NCBI RefSeq assembly: GCF_000737715.1
Contig: NZ_JPRN01000012.1
Location: forward strand, 1 to 64,000
Length of the DNA: 64,000 bases
From: Chryseobacterium sp. JM1
GTDB lineage: Bacteria > Bacteroidota > Bacteroidia > Flavobacteriales > Weeksellaceae
Direction: 5' to 3'
Shown: positions 26,010 through 34,174 of the stretch, in pieces
How the letters are laid out: each line of letters starts with the position of its first letter
Position numbering within the stretch: the stretch's first letter is position 1
The notes under the pieces: model-generated
Seen by the model: only the letters and a program-made list of their open reading frames with translations
The model's database searches: none
Told to the model about the DNA's origin: nothing
Position numbers and translations under genes: made by a program

Positions 26010-27207
26010 TTTTTAAATTTATATAACTTAACCCTATTATGACAGCACTAAAATACCAAAGTTCAAACGATGAATAAAGGCTTCCTGACGTTTGTGCCAA
26101 AACAAAATACTGCATGAAAAAAAAAGCTATCATACCGCTTTCTTTGTATGCCTCAATATTTTTTAAAATTTTTATAAAACCTTTTGCAACATATTTATAA
26201 TAACATATCAATAGAAATAATCCTATCAACCCTGTTGACATCAATATATCAACAAATAAATTGTGGGCATACATCCCATCTTCAAATAAGATTCTCCCTC
26301 CCCATAGAGGATTATTCGTAAACTCTTCAATCCCTTTATTCAGAAAATAAGATCTTCCTGACGCTTTACCTTCAAAAACAGCTTCATTTAGTCTTCTAAA
26401 AAATAATATATCATTTTTAAATCCACTTTTGTAAATAACAAAAAGGCCAATAACAGATAGGATTAAGCTTAAACCAAAATACATCCAATATCGTCTGCTA
26501 TTTTTGATGACAATAAATAGTAAAATGACAGTTGCTAAAGCTAATACAGGACTTCTTGCGGAAGACATAAACATTGGAAATAATCCAAGCAAGATTCCTA
26601 ATAAATACACATAGTTTTTGGTTTTCAAAAACAGGAAATTATACAAACCTATCAAAACTAAGCTTAATCCATAATGTCCTGTTAAAATATAATAGGATCT
26701 GAATATCCCCCCTCCATTTTTAAGTTTTACTATTAGGGTACTATGCAGAAAATTTACGCCTAAAATAATAAAAAGAAACCAAAAAATAATTTTATAAAAC
26801 AGTTTAAAATTTACCTTTTCATAGTCAAGACTTAAGAGCGCAACCACTGGTAAAGGAATGATAATCAAACAGTAATAATAAAAATCATTCTTCAAAACCT
26901 GAAAGCCATCCGGAGCGAAATAGGAATTGGTAAAAGTACAGACTGCTTTTATTTGATACAGAAAATAGAATAAAATAAAAATAGCAATAACCCAGATTCT
27001 TTGCTTTATGATCTTAATATTCTGAAAGATAAAATATAATGATGAAAGTAAAACCGTCCCTCTGATTAATAGATTAAGGGTGTGAGACACTGTATCTGAA
27101 TTGTAAAGATTTACATAACAAAAGATATATCCAAACAGTGTAATAACCAAGAAATAGGTTTCAAGATTATTTTCTGACAGCGTCTTCAGGTTCACTATTT
27201 TATTCAT
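25957..27207 (-). CDS. O-antigen polymerase/ligase-like membrane protein
   Basis: The 416-residue product has about ten to twelve hydrophobic segments and the Wzy_C/WaaL-type large periplasmic loop (residues ~270-320) with NPLWGGRILFEDGMYAHNLFVDILMSTGL, where NPxxG and HN are the family's signature. It either polymerises repeat units or ligates the glycan to an acceptor. The C-terminus overlaps the epimerase gene. A second protein of the same type is encoded at 37530-38708. Confidence 0.8.
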   Translation of the reverse strand: MNKIVNLKTLSENNLETYFLVITLFGYIFCYVNLYNSDTVSHTLNLLIRGTVLLSSLYFIFQNIKIIKQRIWVIAIFILFYFLYQIKAVCTFTNSYFAPDGFQVLKNDFYYYCLIIIPLPVVALLSLDYEKVNFKLFYKIIFWFLFIILGVNFLHSTLIVKLKNGGGIFRSYYILTGHYGLSLVLIGLYNFLFLKTKNYVYLLGILLGLFPMFMSSARSPVLALATVILLFIVIKNSRRYWMYFGLSLILSVIGLFVIYKSGFKNDILFFRRLNEAVFEGKASGRSYFLNKGIEEFTNNPLWGGRILFEDGMYAHNLFVDILMSTGLIGLFLLICYYKYVAKGFIKILKNIEAYKESGMIAFFFMQYFVLAQTSGSLYSSFELWYFSAVIIGLSYINLKNEKIKSNDSRGYATGNY

Positions 27208-27212
27208 GTAAA

Positions 27213-28331
27213 CTAAACTTCTACAAAGTAAGTATCTGCATCTTCCGGATTAAAAGGTTCATTGATCCAGAATATGGTATACAATTCTTCATCACCAATA
27301 TTTTTGATATTATGGGTATACCAAACCGGCATGTCTACATAGGCAGGTTCTGTACCGTCCAGATAAAAATCCAGAACTTCACCGGTATCTATTTTGCGCA
27401 GCTGGATCAGGGCTTTTCCTTTGATCACTGCAAATCTTTCTATTTTTCTTGTATGGAAATGGTTTCCGCGTGTAATTCCGGGAACAGTCGTGGAAAAAGA
27501 ACACTGTCCACCGATTCCCAGTCTGATTACCTCAACGAAAGCACCTCTTGGGTCTGTATGCTGTGTAAATTTAACAGGATAATGATTTTTAATATCAAAA
27601 TAACAGCGGAATGTGTTGAAAAGGTTTAAATCAAATTTAGATTCCAATACCGGAATTTCGCCGTTATCAAAATACAGCTTTTTATAGTTCTCCAGTTTGG
27701 CCAGTACATCCGACACTTTATTAACGGATGTATGAGCAACTTCATGCAAGTTGTGGGTTTCTCCGGATTCTATCTGACTGATTATTTCCTGAACCAGTTC
27801 TCCGACATAGATCAGTTTTACTTCACCGTCAGTATCAATCACAGGCGTTTCTCCATGGGTAAGCTTGTAGCAGAACGTAGCAACAAATGAGTTGTAATTG
27901 GGTTTTCCGAAAGGTCCAAAAACATTGGGAACAATCATTCCAGTAAATGTTCCTCCCGATTTTTCTGCCCAGGCGGCAAGGATTTCGCGGCCTTCTTTCT
28001 TGGATTTCCCGTAGAGATTGTCTCTCTCTTCCTGAGATGAAGATGAAAAGAGTACGTGAGCTTTAGAGCCTGTTCTTTCCAGAGCGTCAGCCAGTTTTTG
28101 TACCAGTTCTACATTGCTTGCATAAATGACTTCAGGATCCGGATGACGGTTCATGGCAGCAAGATGGACAATGACGTCGCATTGCTTTACAAATTCATCC
28201 ATCTTTTCGGGAGTTTCAAAGTATTCTTTTTCAAAGTCTACTCTTTCAAAATCCTCCGGTCTTAAGCCTAATGTGTTGTATAAATGTGAACCGACAAAAC
28301 CTTTCTGCCCGGTAATTCCTATTTTCTTCAT
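27213..28331 (-). CDS. capF: CapF/FnlB-type bifunctional reductase (SDR plus cupin)
   Basis: Second enzyme of UDP-L-FucNAc synthesis. Residues 1-245 are a short-chain reductase (GITGQKGFVGSHLYNTL, VHLAAMNRHPD, YGKSKKEGREIL); residues 250-372 form a cupin with HTDPRGAFVEVIR, TRGNHFHTRKIERF and DMPVWYTHNIKN, whose histidines bind metal. In Staphylococcus CapF the cupin epimerises C3 and the SDR reduces C4 of the CapE product. Full length. It overlaps the preceding cupin gene by four bases (ATGA). Confidence 0.93.
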   Translation of the reverse strand: MKKIGITGQKGFVGSHLYNTLGLRPEDFERVDFEKEYFETPEKMDEFVKQCDVIVHLAAMNRHPDPEVIYASNVELVQKLADALERTGSKAHVLFSSSSQEERDNLYGKSKKEGREILAAWAEKSGGTFTGMIVPNVFGPFGKPNYNSFVATFCYKLTHGETPVIDTDGEVKLIYVGELVQEIISQIESGETHNLHEVAHTSVNKVSDVLAKLENYKKLYFDNGEIPVLESKFDLNLFNTFRCYFDIKNHYPVKFTQHTDPRGAFVEVIRLGIGGQCSFSTTVPGITRGNHFHTRKIERFAVIKGKALIQLRKIDTGEVLDFYLDGTEPAYVDMPVWYTHNIKNIGDEELYTIFWINEPFNPEDADTYFVEV

Positions 28332-28756
28332 CTTGATAATTTTTTAAAATAATCTACCGGGAACCGATAGTCATCATTAACTTCTCCCAAAGCATGATCT
28401 ACCATTACCAGCAGTTTTGCTTCTTTCGTTTTTGCCTGTATTGCACTTATATATCCTTTAGGCATATGCAGGATATCAAGGGTATCTGCATTGACTTCAA
28501 ATTCCAGGATTTCAGATTCTGCAGCAGGGTTTTCCCAGTTATCTATTTTTATAAATCTTATACAAAAACTTCCCTTTACTGCTGAAAACCATCGCTGTTC
28601 AATTTGATGGCCAGTCCATCCTCTGATGAATTCCGTATCCGCATTCTCTATAAAATAGATCCTTTTGATACCGGCTGCATTAAAACTGTTATTGAAAAAC
28701 AGGCTGCCTCTTTCATCAGCATATTTCCCTCCTGCAATGAATTCAGGTATTTCCAT
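28328..28756 (-). CDS. Small cupin protein, WxcM/FdtA-like sugar isomerase family
   Basis: A 142-residue one-domain cupin: ADERGSLFFNN, RIYFIENADTEFIRGWTGHQIEQRWF (metal-binding His), then GSFCIRFIKID and LHMPKGYISAIQA. This resembles C-terminal WxcM-like and FdtA/QdtA 3,4-ketoisomerase proteins, which shift the keto group of 4-keto-6-deoxy sugars. It could also be a non-catalytic WbuC-like partner. Position between capE and capF suggests action on the same 4-keto intermediate or a branch from it. Confidence 0.7.
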   Translation of the reverse strand: MEIPEFIAGGKYADERGSLFFNNSFNAAGIKRIYFIENADTEFIRGWTGHQIEQRWFSAVKGSFCIRFIKIDNWENPAAESEILEFEVNADTLDILHMPKGYISAIQAKTKEAKLLVMVDHALGEVNDDYRFPVDYFKKLSR

Positions 28757-28763
28757 CCGTTTT

Positions 28764-29798
28764 TTAGTCAGGGTACTGCATAATATCTTCTCCCAGAACT
28801 TCTTTTCTTATCAATGGAAGTTTCAGCATCAGCTTTTTCATTCCTTCGACATCCTGCTGTTCTGTATTGTGAGAATGATAGTCTTCAATTTTAGAAATAT
28901 CATCAATTCCCTCGGAAAAATACTGGGCATAATTCAGATCTCTGTTGTCTGCAGGAATTCTGTAAAAATCACCCATATCTTCAGCCTTGATCATTTCTTC
29001 ACGTGTACACAATGTCTCGTAAAGCTTTTCCCCATGTCTAGTTCCGATAATTTTTATTTCATTATCTGCCTTGAACATTTCCTTTAATGCCTGTGCAAGA
29101 TCTCCAATGGTTCCTGCAGGTGCTTTATTCACAAATAGGTCACCGGAATTTCCATGTTCAAATGCAAACAATACCAGATCCACCGCCTCTTCCAGAGACA
29201 TCAGAAATCTGGTCATATTGGGATCTGTGATGGTAATAGGGTCTCCACTTTTAATCTGTTTGATAAACAGTGGAATTACAGATCCTCTTGAGGCCATTAC
29301 GTTTCCGTATCGGGTAAGGCAAACTGTAGTATCTTCTAAATTACGAGAGGCTGCCACCGCTACTTTTTCCATCATTGCTTTGGAAATCCCCATTGCATTG
29401 ATAGGATAAGCAGCTTTATCGGTGCTGAGACAGATCACTTTTTTCACTTTATTCTGTGCGGCAGCGTCAATAACGTTTTGTGTTCCTTCAACGTTAGTTT
29501 TCACGGCCTGCATAGGAAAGAATTCACATGAGGGAACCTGTTTTAATGCAGCAGCATGGAAAACATAATCCACCCCTCTCATGGCGGGTTCTACACTTTT
29601 ATAATCTCTTACGTCTCCGATGTAAAATTTCAGTTTATCATTTTTAAACTGATTTCTCATATCATCCTGTTTTTTTTCATCACGTGAAAAAATACGTATT
29701 TCCTTAAAGTGGTCTGTATTTATAAACTTTCTTAACACAGCGGTTCCAAATGAACCTGTTCCCCCTGTGATAAGAAGTATTTTATCTTTTATCTGCAT
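28764..29798 (-). CDS. capE: UDP-GlcNAc 4,6-dehydratase/5-epimerase (CapE/FnlA)
   Basis: First enzyme of UDP-L-FucNAc synthesis, converting UDP-GlcNAc to a 4-keto-6-deoxy-L-sugar. The 344-residue SDR has GGTGSFGTAVL for NAD(P), FHAAALKQVPSCEF, and STDKAAYPINAMGISKAMMEK, with the Met-xxx-Lys that replaces the usual Tyr-xxx-Lys in this dehydratase group. SRGSVIPLFIKQI and RHGEKLYETLCTREE complete the family pattern. Unlike the operon's first gene it is soluble, without membrane helices. Confidence 0.93.
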   Translation of the reverse strand: MQIKDKILLITGGTGSFGTAVLRKFINTDHFKEIRIFSRDEKKQDDMRNQFKNDKLKFYIGDVRDYKSVEPAMRGVDYVFHAAALKQVPSCEFFPMQAVKTNVEGTQNVIDAAAQNKVKKVICLSTDKAAYPINAMGISKAMMEKVAVAASRNLEDTTVCLTRYGNVMASRGSVIPLFIKQIKSGDPITITDPNMTRFLMSLEEAVDLVLFAFEHGNSGDLFVNKAPAGTIGDLAQALKEMFKADNEIKIIGTRHGEKLYETLCTREEMIKAEDMGDFYRIPADNRDLNYAQYFSEGIDDISKIEDYHSHNTEQQDVEGMKKLMLKLPLIRKEVLGEDIMQYPD

Positions 29799-29811
29799 AT
29801 GCGTTTTTTTA

Positions 29812-31626
29812 TTATTTTTCTATCTTCATGTTATACAGTTTTTCCCAAACTGCGATGTTATAAAGTCTCCATTCCAAATCCCGGTCTTCTATAAAATCAA
29901 ATTTCTTTTTTGAAATTTCCTGAATAATTTTCGAATTATTAATGGTTTCAATAATTTTTTCTGATCTGGGCCACCAATGTTCAACGGGAGCATTTAAACC
30001 TATTTTTCTATTGTTATAGGTAATTTCATCTGGGACAAATTTCTCCAGGCCTCTTCTTAATATATATTTAGACCATCCATCCCTTATTTTATAATTATTG
30101 TTTATAGACAATACCGTTTCTACAAACTGATAGTCTAAAAACGGCAATCTGGACTCTATAGAATATAACATGGAATTTTTGTCTTCTATTCTTAAGATAC
30201 AGGGAAGGAGGAAATAAAAAATCTCATTTTTCTGAAGTTCAAAAATATTTTTATAAGATTTTGCAAGCGTTTTCAGTTGGACGAAATTGATCACTCCCAA
30301 ATATTTCTTTTTTAATATGGAGCCTCTTATTTGAAGTCTCATCTTTCTTATAAAGTAATTTGAAAAGTAAAAATAGATTTTTACTGCTTCCAGAATGGAA
30401 ATATTATAGTGGCTTTTAACTCCCCTCAAAAATTTTATGTTGGATATCCAGCCATGATTTCTTAAAAATGCTGCCGTATATCTGCTGTAGCCTAATAAAA
30501 TTTCATCAGCACCCTGGCCGTCCAGAAAAACTTTAATTCCCAACTTATTAGCTTCCTTCATTAAAAAATTCTGCATGAAAATTGATAATTCAGCAAAAGG
30601 CTCTTCATGCATGAAAATCACATCTTCCAGAATTTCATTAAATTCATCAGGTTTTGGAATTACAATATCATGATTTACTTTTAAGGCTTCCGAAATTATT
30701 TTGGCCAAACCGCTCTCATCATCTCTCTTGTCTAATGATCCTACAGTGATGGCTGTAAAGTCTCTATTATTTTTTTTGTCTATAATTTTATTGGCGACAG
30801 AAGTAACATAAGGGCTGTCTAAACCACCGCTTAACGCACTTCCAATTTTCACATCTGACCTTAGTCTTAGCCTTACCGATTCTTCAAATTTTTCTTCAAA
30901 AAGTTTGATAGATTCATCAAGGTTCAGTTTATTTATTTCTTTATTAAATTCAATTTCATAATATTTATACATCTGAAACTGATGGGTATTGAAATCGTAG
31001 ACCAGATTATGAGAAGCCGGCAATATAGTTATCCCTTCAAAAAAAGTATCCTTATAATCCCCCATATTCATAATCAAATATTGGAGGAGTATCTGAACAT
31101 TTACTTTTTCAATCTTTTCGACTTCTAAAATCGGCTTTATTTCTGAGGCAAAAATGAATTTGTCATGATCGGCATAGTAGTAAAACGGCTTAATTCCGAA
31201 ACGATCTCTGGAACAGAACAGTTTATTATTTTCAGAATCGAAAATAGCAAACGCCCACATTCCGTTGAATTTCTTTGTACATTCCTCGCCCCAACAGTCG
31301 TATGATGCAATGAGAACTTCCGTATCGGAATTGGTTTTGAATGTATATCCCTGCTTTTCAAGCTCTTCTCTTATTTCAATATAGTTATAAATAGCACCGT
31401 TAAATACTAAAACATGTTTATCTTCAAAAAAAAATGGCTGGTTTGCGGCTTCACTGGTATCAATAATGGACAGTCTTCTATGCCCTAGCCCCAGATTTGA
31501 ATCTTCATTAATATAAAAACCTTCTGCATCAGGGCCTCTGTGAGACATTTTATCTGTCATTCTTTTCAGAATAGTATTGTCAATTCGTGTTTTATCTCTA
31601 TAAATTAATCCTGATATTCCGCACAT
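29812..31626 (-). CDS. asnB: Glutamine-hydrolysing asparagine synthase family protein
   Basis: The 604-residue product has the N-terminal glutaminase domain starting at catalytic Cys2 (MCGISGLIY, then MSHRGPDAEGF, NGAIYNYIEIREEL) and a C-terminal synthase domain with PP-loop SALSGGLDSPYV near 265. In polysaccharide clusters such enzymes often amidate a sugar carboxylate rather than aspartate. The uronic acid made by the WbpA/B/E/D enzymes would be a natural target. Whether this copy makes asparagine or a uronamide cannot be decided from sequence. Confidence 0.88.
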   Translation of the reverse strand: MCGISGLIYRDKTRIDNTILKRMTDKMSHRGPDAEGFYINEDSNLGLGHRRLSIIDTSEAANQPFFFEDKHVLVFNGAIYNYIEIREELEKQGYTFKTNSDTEVLIASYDCWGEECTKKFNGMWAFAIFDSENNKLFCSRDRFGIKPFYYYADHDKFIFASEIKPILEVEKIEKVNVQILLQYLIMNMGDYKDTFFEGITILPASHNLVYDFNTHQFQMYKYYEIEFNKEINKLNLDESIKLFEEKFEESVRLRLRSDVKIGSALSGGLDSPYVTSVANKIIDKKNNRDFTAITVGSLDKRDDESGLAKIISEALKVNHDIVIPKPDEFNEILEDVIFMHEEPFAELSIFMQNFLMKEANKLGIKVFLDGQGADEILLGYSRYTAAFLRNHGWISNIKFLRGVKSHYNISILEAVKIYFYFSNYFIRKMRLQIRGSILKKKYLGVINFVQLKTLAKSYKNIFELQKNEIFYFLLPCILRIEDKNSMLYSIESRLPFLDYQFVETVLSINNNYKIRDGWSKYILRRGLEKFVPDEITYNNRKIGLNAPVEHWWPRSEKIIETINNSKIIQEISKKKFDFIEDRDLEWRLYNIAVWEKLYNMKIEK

Positions 31627-31640
31627 TTTTTTTGTGTTTT

Positions 31641-32408
31641 TTAATTCTTTTGTATCAACCTTTCTTTATCCTCAAAAGCAGGATAATTTATTAAAACAGC
31701 TTTATATACTCCTTTAAATACGAATAAGCTTCCTGCGGCTACCCCTATTATTCCGTGTTTATCTATTACTTGTTTTATATCGCTCAAAGAACCTGCACCG
31801 CCTAAAACCGTAAGCGGAAGTGATATCTTTTCTCTAACCTTATTGATTAAATTCATGTCATAGCCTTTCATAACGCCGTCCTGGTCTATAGAATTAATAA
31901 CTATTTCACCAGCGCCAAGCCTCTGTGCTTCTTCTACAAACTTAAAGGGGTCTATTCCCGTAGATTTTTTACCATTATGCGTGTACACTTCATATCCTCC
32001 AAAAAGTTTTTTCTTTACATCCAGGACTACGATTACGCTTTGTGAACCTACACGTTCTGCGATCTGTGTAATAAGCTGTGGATTTTGAAGTACAGCGGAA
32101 GAAAGTGCTATTTTCTCTATTCCAAGTCCAAAAATTTTCTGAGCCTGTTCTACGGTTTTTACACCACCACCATAACAAAGCGGCATTCTGGATTGGTTCG
32201 CTATTCTTTCAATCAGGCTGTAGTTTGGCTCAAGGCCTTTTGCTGTAGCATCGATATCAAAAATGGCAAGCTCGTCTACTTCCTTTTCGTTAAATATCCT
32301 TACGGCATTGATGGGATCTCCTACGTATTTTGGATTTTTAAAATTGACAGTCTTTACAAGTCCATTATCCTGGAGTAAAAGACTCGGTATAATTCTTGGC
32401 CTCAGCAT
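31641..32408 (-). CDS. HisF-like subunit of an N-acetyl-sugar amidotransferase system
   Basis: A 255-residue TIM barrel resembling HisF (MLRPRIIPSLLLQDNG, CYGGGVKT, INSIDQDGVMKGYD, LGGAGSLSD, GVAAGSLF). The catalytic Asp11 of HisF is Leu here, so it is unlikely to make the histidine/purine intermediates. Its likely role is to help the HisH-like glutaminase deliver ammonia to the amidotransferase encoded two genes upstream, as in the Pseudomonas WbpG/HisH2/HisF2 system. Confidence 0.85.
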   Translation of the reverse strand: MLRPRIIPSLLLQDNGLVKTVNFKNPKYVGDPINAVRIFNEKEVDELAIFDIDATAKGLEPNYSLIERIANQSRMPLCYGGGVKTVEQAQKIFGLGIEKIALSSAVLQNPQLITQIAERVGSQSVIVVLDVKKKLFGGYEVYTHNGKKSTGIDPFKFVEEAQRLGAGEIVINSIDQDGVMKGYDMNLINKVREKISLPLTVLGGAGSLSDIKQVIDKHGIIGVAAGSLFVFKGVYKAVLINYPAFEDKERLIQKN

Positions 32409-32414
32409 TTGTGA

Positions 32415-33029
32415 TTATAATTTTGCAAAGTTGTGTAATAGGATTTCGCCATAATGATGGCTTTTTTCGGGATGAAACTGTATTCCGTACTTATTTTCAT
32501 GATGTGCTGCCGAAGCAAACTCACCGCCATAATCTGTAATAGCCATGATATCTTCCTGATTGTTACAGTGAAAATAATAGGTGTGAAGAAAATAAAAAAT
32601 AGAATCAGTTTCAAGGCCTTTAAACAGTTCAAGATCTTTCACCGGCTTTACATCATTCCACCCCATGTGCGGAAGTCTTGTCACCTGATGAATTTTTGTT
32701 TCGTCAAATTTCTTTACCGAAGCATCAATCCACTTCAGACCATCTAATTTTCCTTCATCGCTATTATTGGCCATCATCTGCATTCCCACACATATTCCGA
32801 TCACCGGAATATTCTGGCCAAGCACAAGATCATCCAGCTTATCTCTCATTCCGGAATTATTCAGCTGGGTCATAGCGTGATCAAAGTGACCTACTCCCGG
32901 GAGAATCAATTTTTCGGCTCCTTCCAGGTCTTCTTTAGTTTTGGCTATTTTTACAGGAACATCAACTCTTTTGTAAACATTTACAAAGGCATTGATATTT
33001 CCTACCCCGTAATCAATAAGTGTTATCAT
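32415..33029 (-). CDS. HisH-like glutaminase subunit of the sugar amidotransferase system
   Basis: Class I glutamine amidotransferase, 204 residues, releasing ammonia from glutamine. The triad is present: nucleophile Cys in GICVGMQMMA, and His and Glu in GIQFHPEKSHH near the C-terminus; the oxyanion region is LPGVGHFDHAM. It overlaps the amidotransferase gene before it by four bases and is followed by the HisF-like gene after six, the standard order for this ammonia-channelling trio. Confidence 0.9.
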   Translation of the reverse strand: MITLIDYGVGNINAFVNVYKRVDVPVKIAKTKEDLEGAEKLILPGVGHFDHAMTQLNNSGMRDKLDDLVLGQNIPVIGICVGMQMMANNSDEGKLDGLKWIDASVKKFDETKIHQVTRLPHMGWNDVKPVKDLELFKGLETDSIFYFLHTYYFHCNNQEDIMAITDYGGEFASAAHHENKYGIQFHPEKSHHYGEILLHNFAKL

Positions 33030-34174
33030 CTAAATAATCTTTTTTCTAACCCTAATACCTTCATGGATTTTGCACCAAGTCCGATAAGTTTTCTTTTATT
33101 CTTGTAATCGTGGTATGTTTTGTTTTTTCCTTCAAATATTGTCTGAAGCTCGTCTGTCGTAAGGTCTAATTTATGTGCTACGTATTCAAATTCTTTTTGT
33201 AAAAATTCGTCAGAAAGTTCAGGTCTAGAAACTCTATCTAACGCTTCATCCCTTGTCATCTGCCCTGTCAGTATCAGGCTAGAAAAGTGTGCTTTTCTCT
33301 TTTCATATCCAAATTTTCTCGGCAACCAATAATCTTCAAAAAATCTGGTAAATCTGGATTCGTGGTGTTTATGCTGAAAACTCTCCCATCCAAACTTGTC
33401 AGCCAACAATTGTTCAACATCCTTTTTAATATACGGAACATTGTTTAAGGGCTTACAAACCTGCATTCCCAATATATATTTGTAATACAGCTTGTAATTC
33501 ATGATATCTACCATTGGAAATGTCTTCAACTCCCTTTTTCCAAATTGTTTATGGATATCTAAAATCAATCTTTTATCTATGCCGGGATATGCTCCCCATT
33601 CTTCAGGCTCTCTGCAACATTCTGTAGAATAGTTAGCTCCTGTTAATACATATTTTATTTTATTTTTTGTCGCAAATTTATAAAGGCTTGAGAAGAAAGC
33701 AATATCCTGAACATCCTGATCTGCAATTTGTGATTTTAAAAATGCCACCTGCAGGTCTTTCATTTCTTCCCAATTGATAACATCAGTGTACAGGTCTAAG
33801 TTAAGACCATTAACTAATTTTTCAATATTACTTACAGCCCTGTCTGTATTCCAGCCAGCATCCACGTGGAAAATAAGAGGACGCAGCCCCATCACTTCTT
33901 TTGCTATATACGCAGCGTAAGAACTATCCAGTCCCCCACTTAATCCGATAATACAGTCAAAATCTCTGTTTTTTCCGTCCTTTTTGATTTTTTCAGCTTC
34001 CTGTTCCAATGCTCTGAGACCTCTCTCATCAGTATGCCAGTTGGGCAGGATATTTTCTATATAATTTAAATAATAATCGCTTTCTCCTTTTTCATTAAAA
34101 ACAATATTAGGATCTGTAGTATCCATAATTGTTTTGGTACATATCTGAAATTTTCTATTTGATTCCATAAACAT
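33026..34174 (-). CDS. N-acetyl-sugar amidotransferase (WbpG/PseA/WbuX family)
   Basis: ATP-dependent enzyme turning an N-acetyl group into an N-acetamidino group. The 382 residues contain the PP-loop IIGLSGGLDSSYAAY near 83-97 and VFHVDAGWN-type and TGANYSTECCREPEEWG segments typical of the family. The N-terminus reads FQICTKTIMDTTDP and then GESDYY, where family members usually have CxxC and a second CxxC pair, so the expected zinc site is missing. Likely substrates are L-FucNAc or the 3-acetamido group of the uronic acid. Start may be 34174 or the ATG at 34168. Confidence 0.88.
   Translation of the reverse strand: MFMESNRKFQICTKTIMDTTDPNIVFNEKGESDYYLNYIENILPNWHTDERGLRALEQEAEKIKKDGKNRDFDCIIGLSGGLDSSYAAYIAKEVMGLRPLIFHVDAGWNTDRAVSNIEKLVNGLNLDLYTDVINWEEMKDLQVAFLKSQIADQDVQDIAFFSSLYKFATKNKIKYVLTGANYSTECCREPEEWGAYPGIDKRLILDIHKQFGKRELKTFPMVDIMNYKLYYKYILGMQVCKPLNNVPYIKKDVEQLLADKFGWESFQHKHHESRFTRFFEDYWLPRKFGYEKRKAHFSSLILTGQMTRDEALDRVSRPELSDEFLQKEFEYVAHKLDLTTDELQTIFEGKNKTYHDYKNKRKLIGLGAKSMKVLGLEKRLFR

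Noticed and set aside
28665-29087. 140-codon plus-strand open frame
   Set aside because: Antisense to the cupin and capE genes, both of which have clear family motifs.
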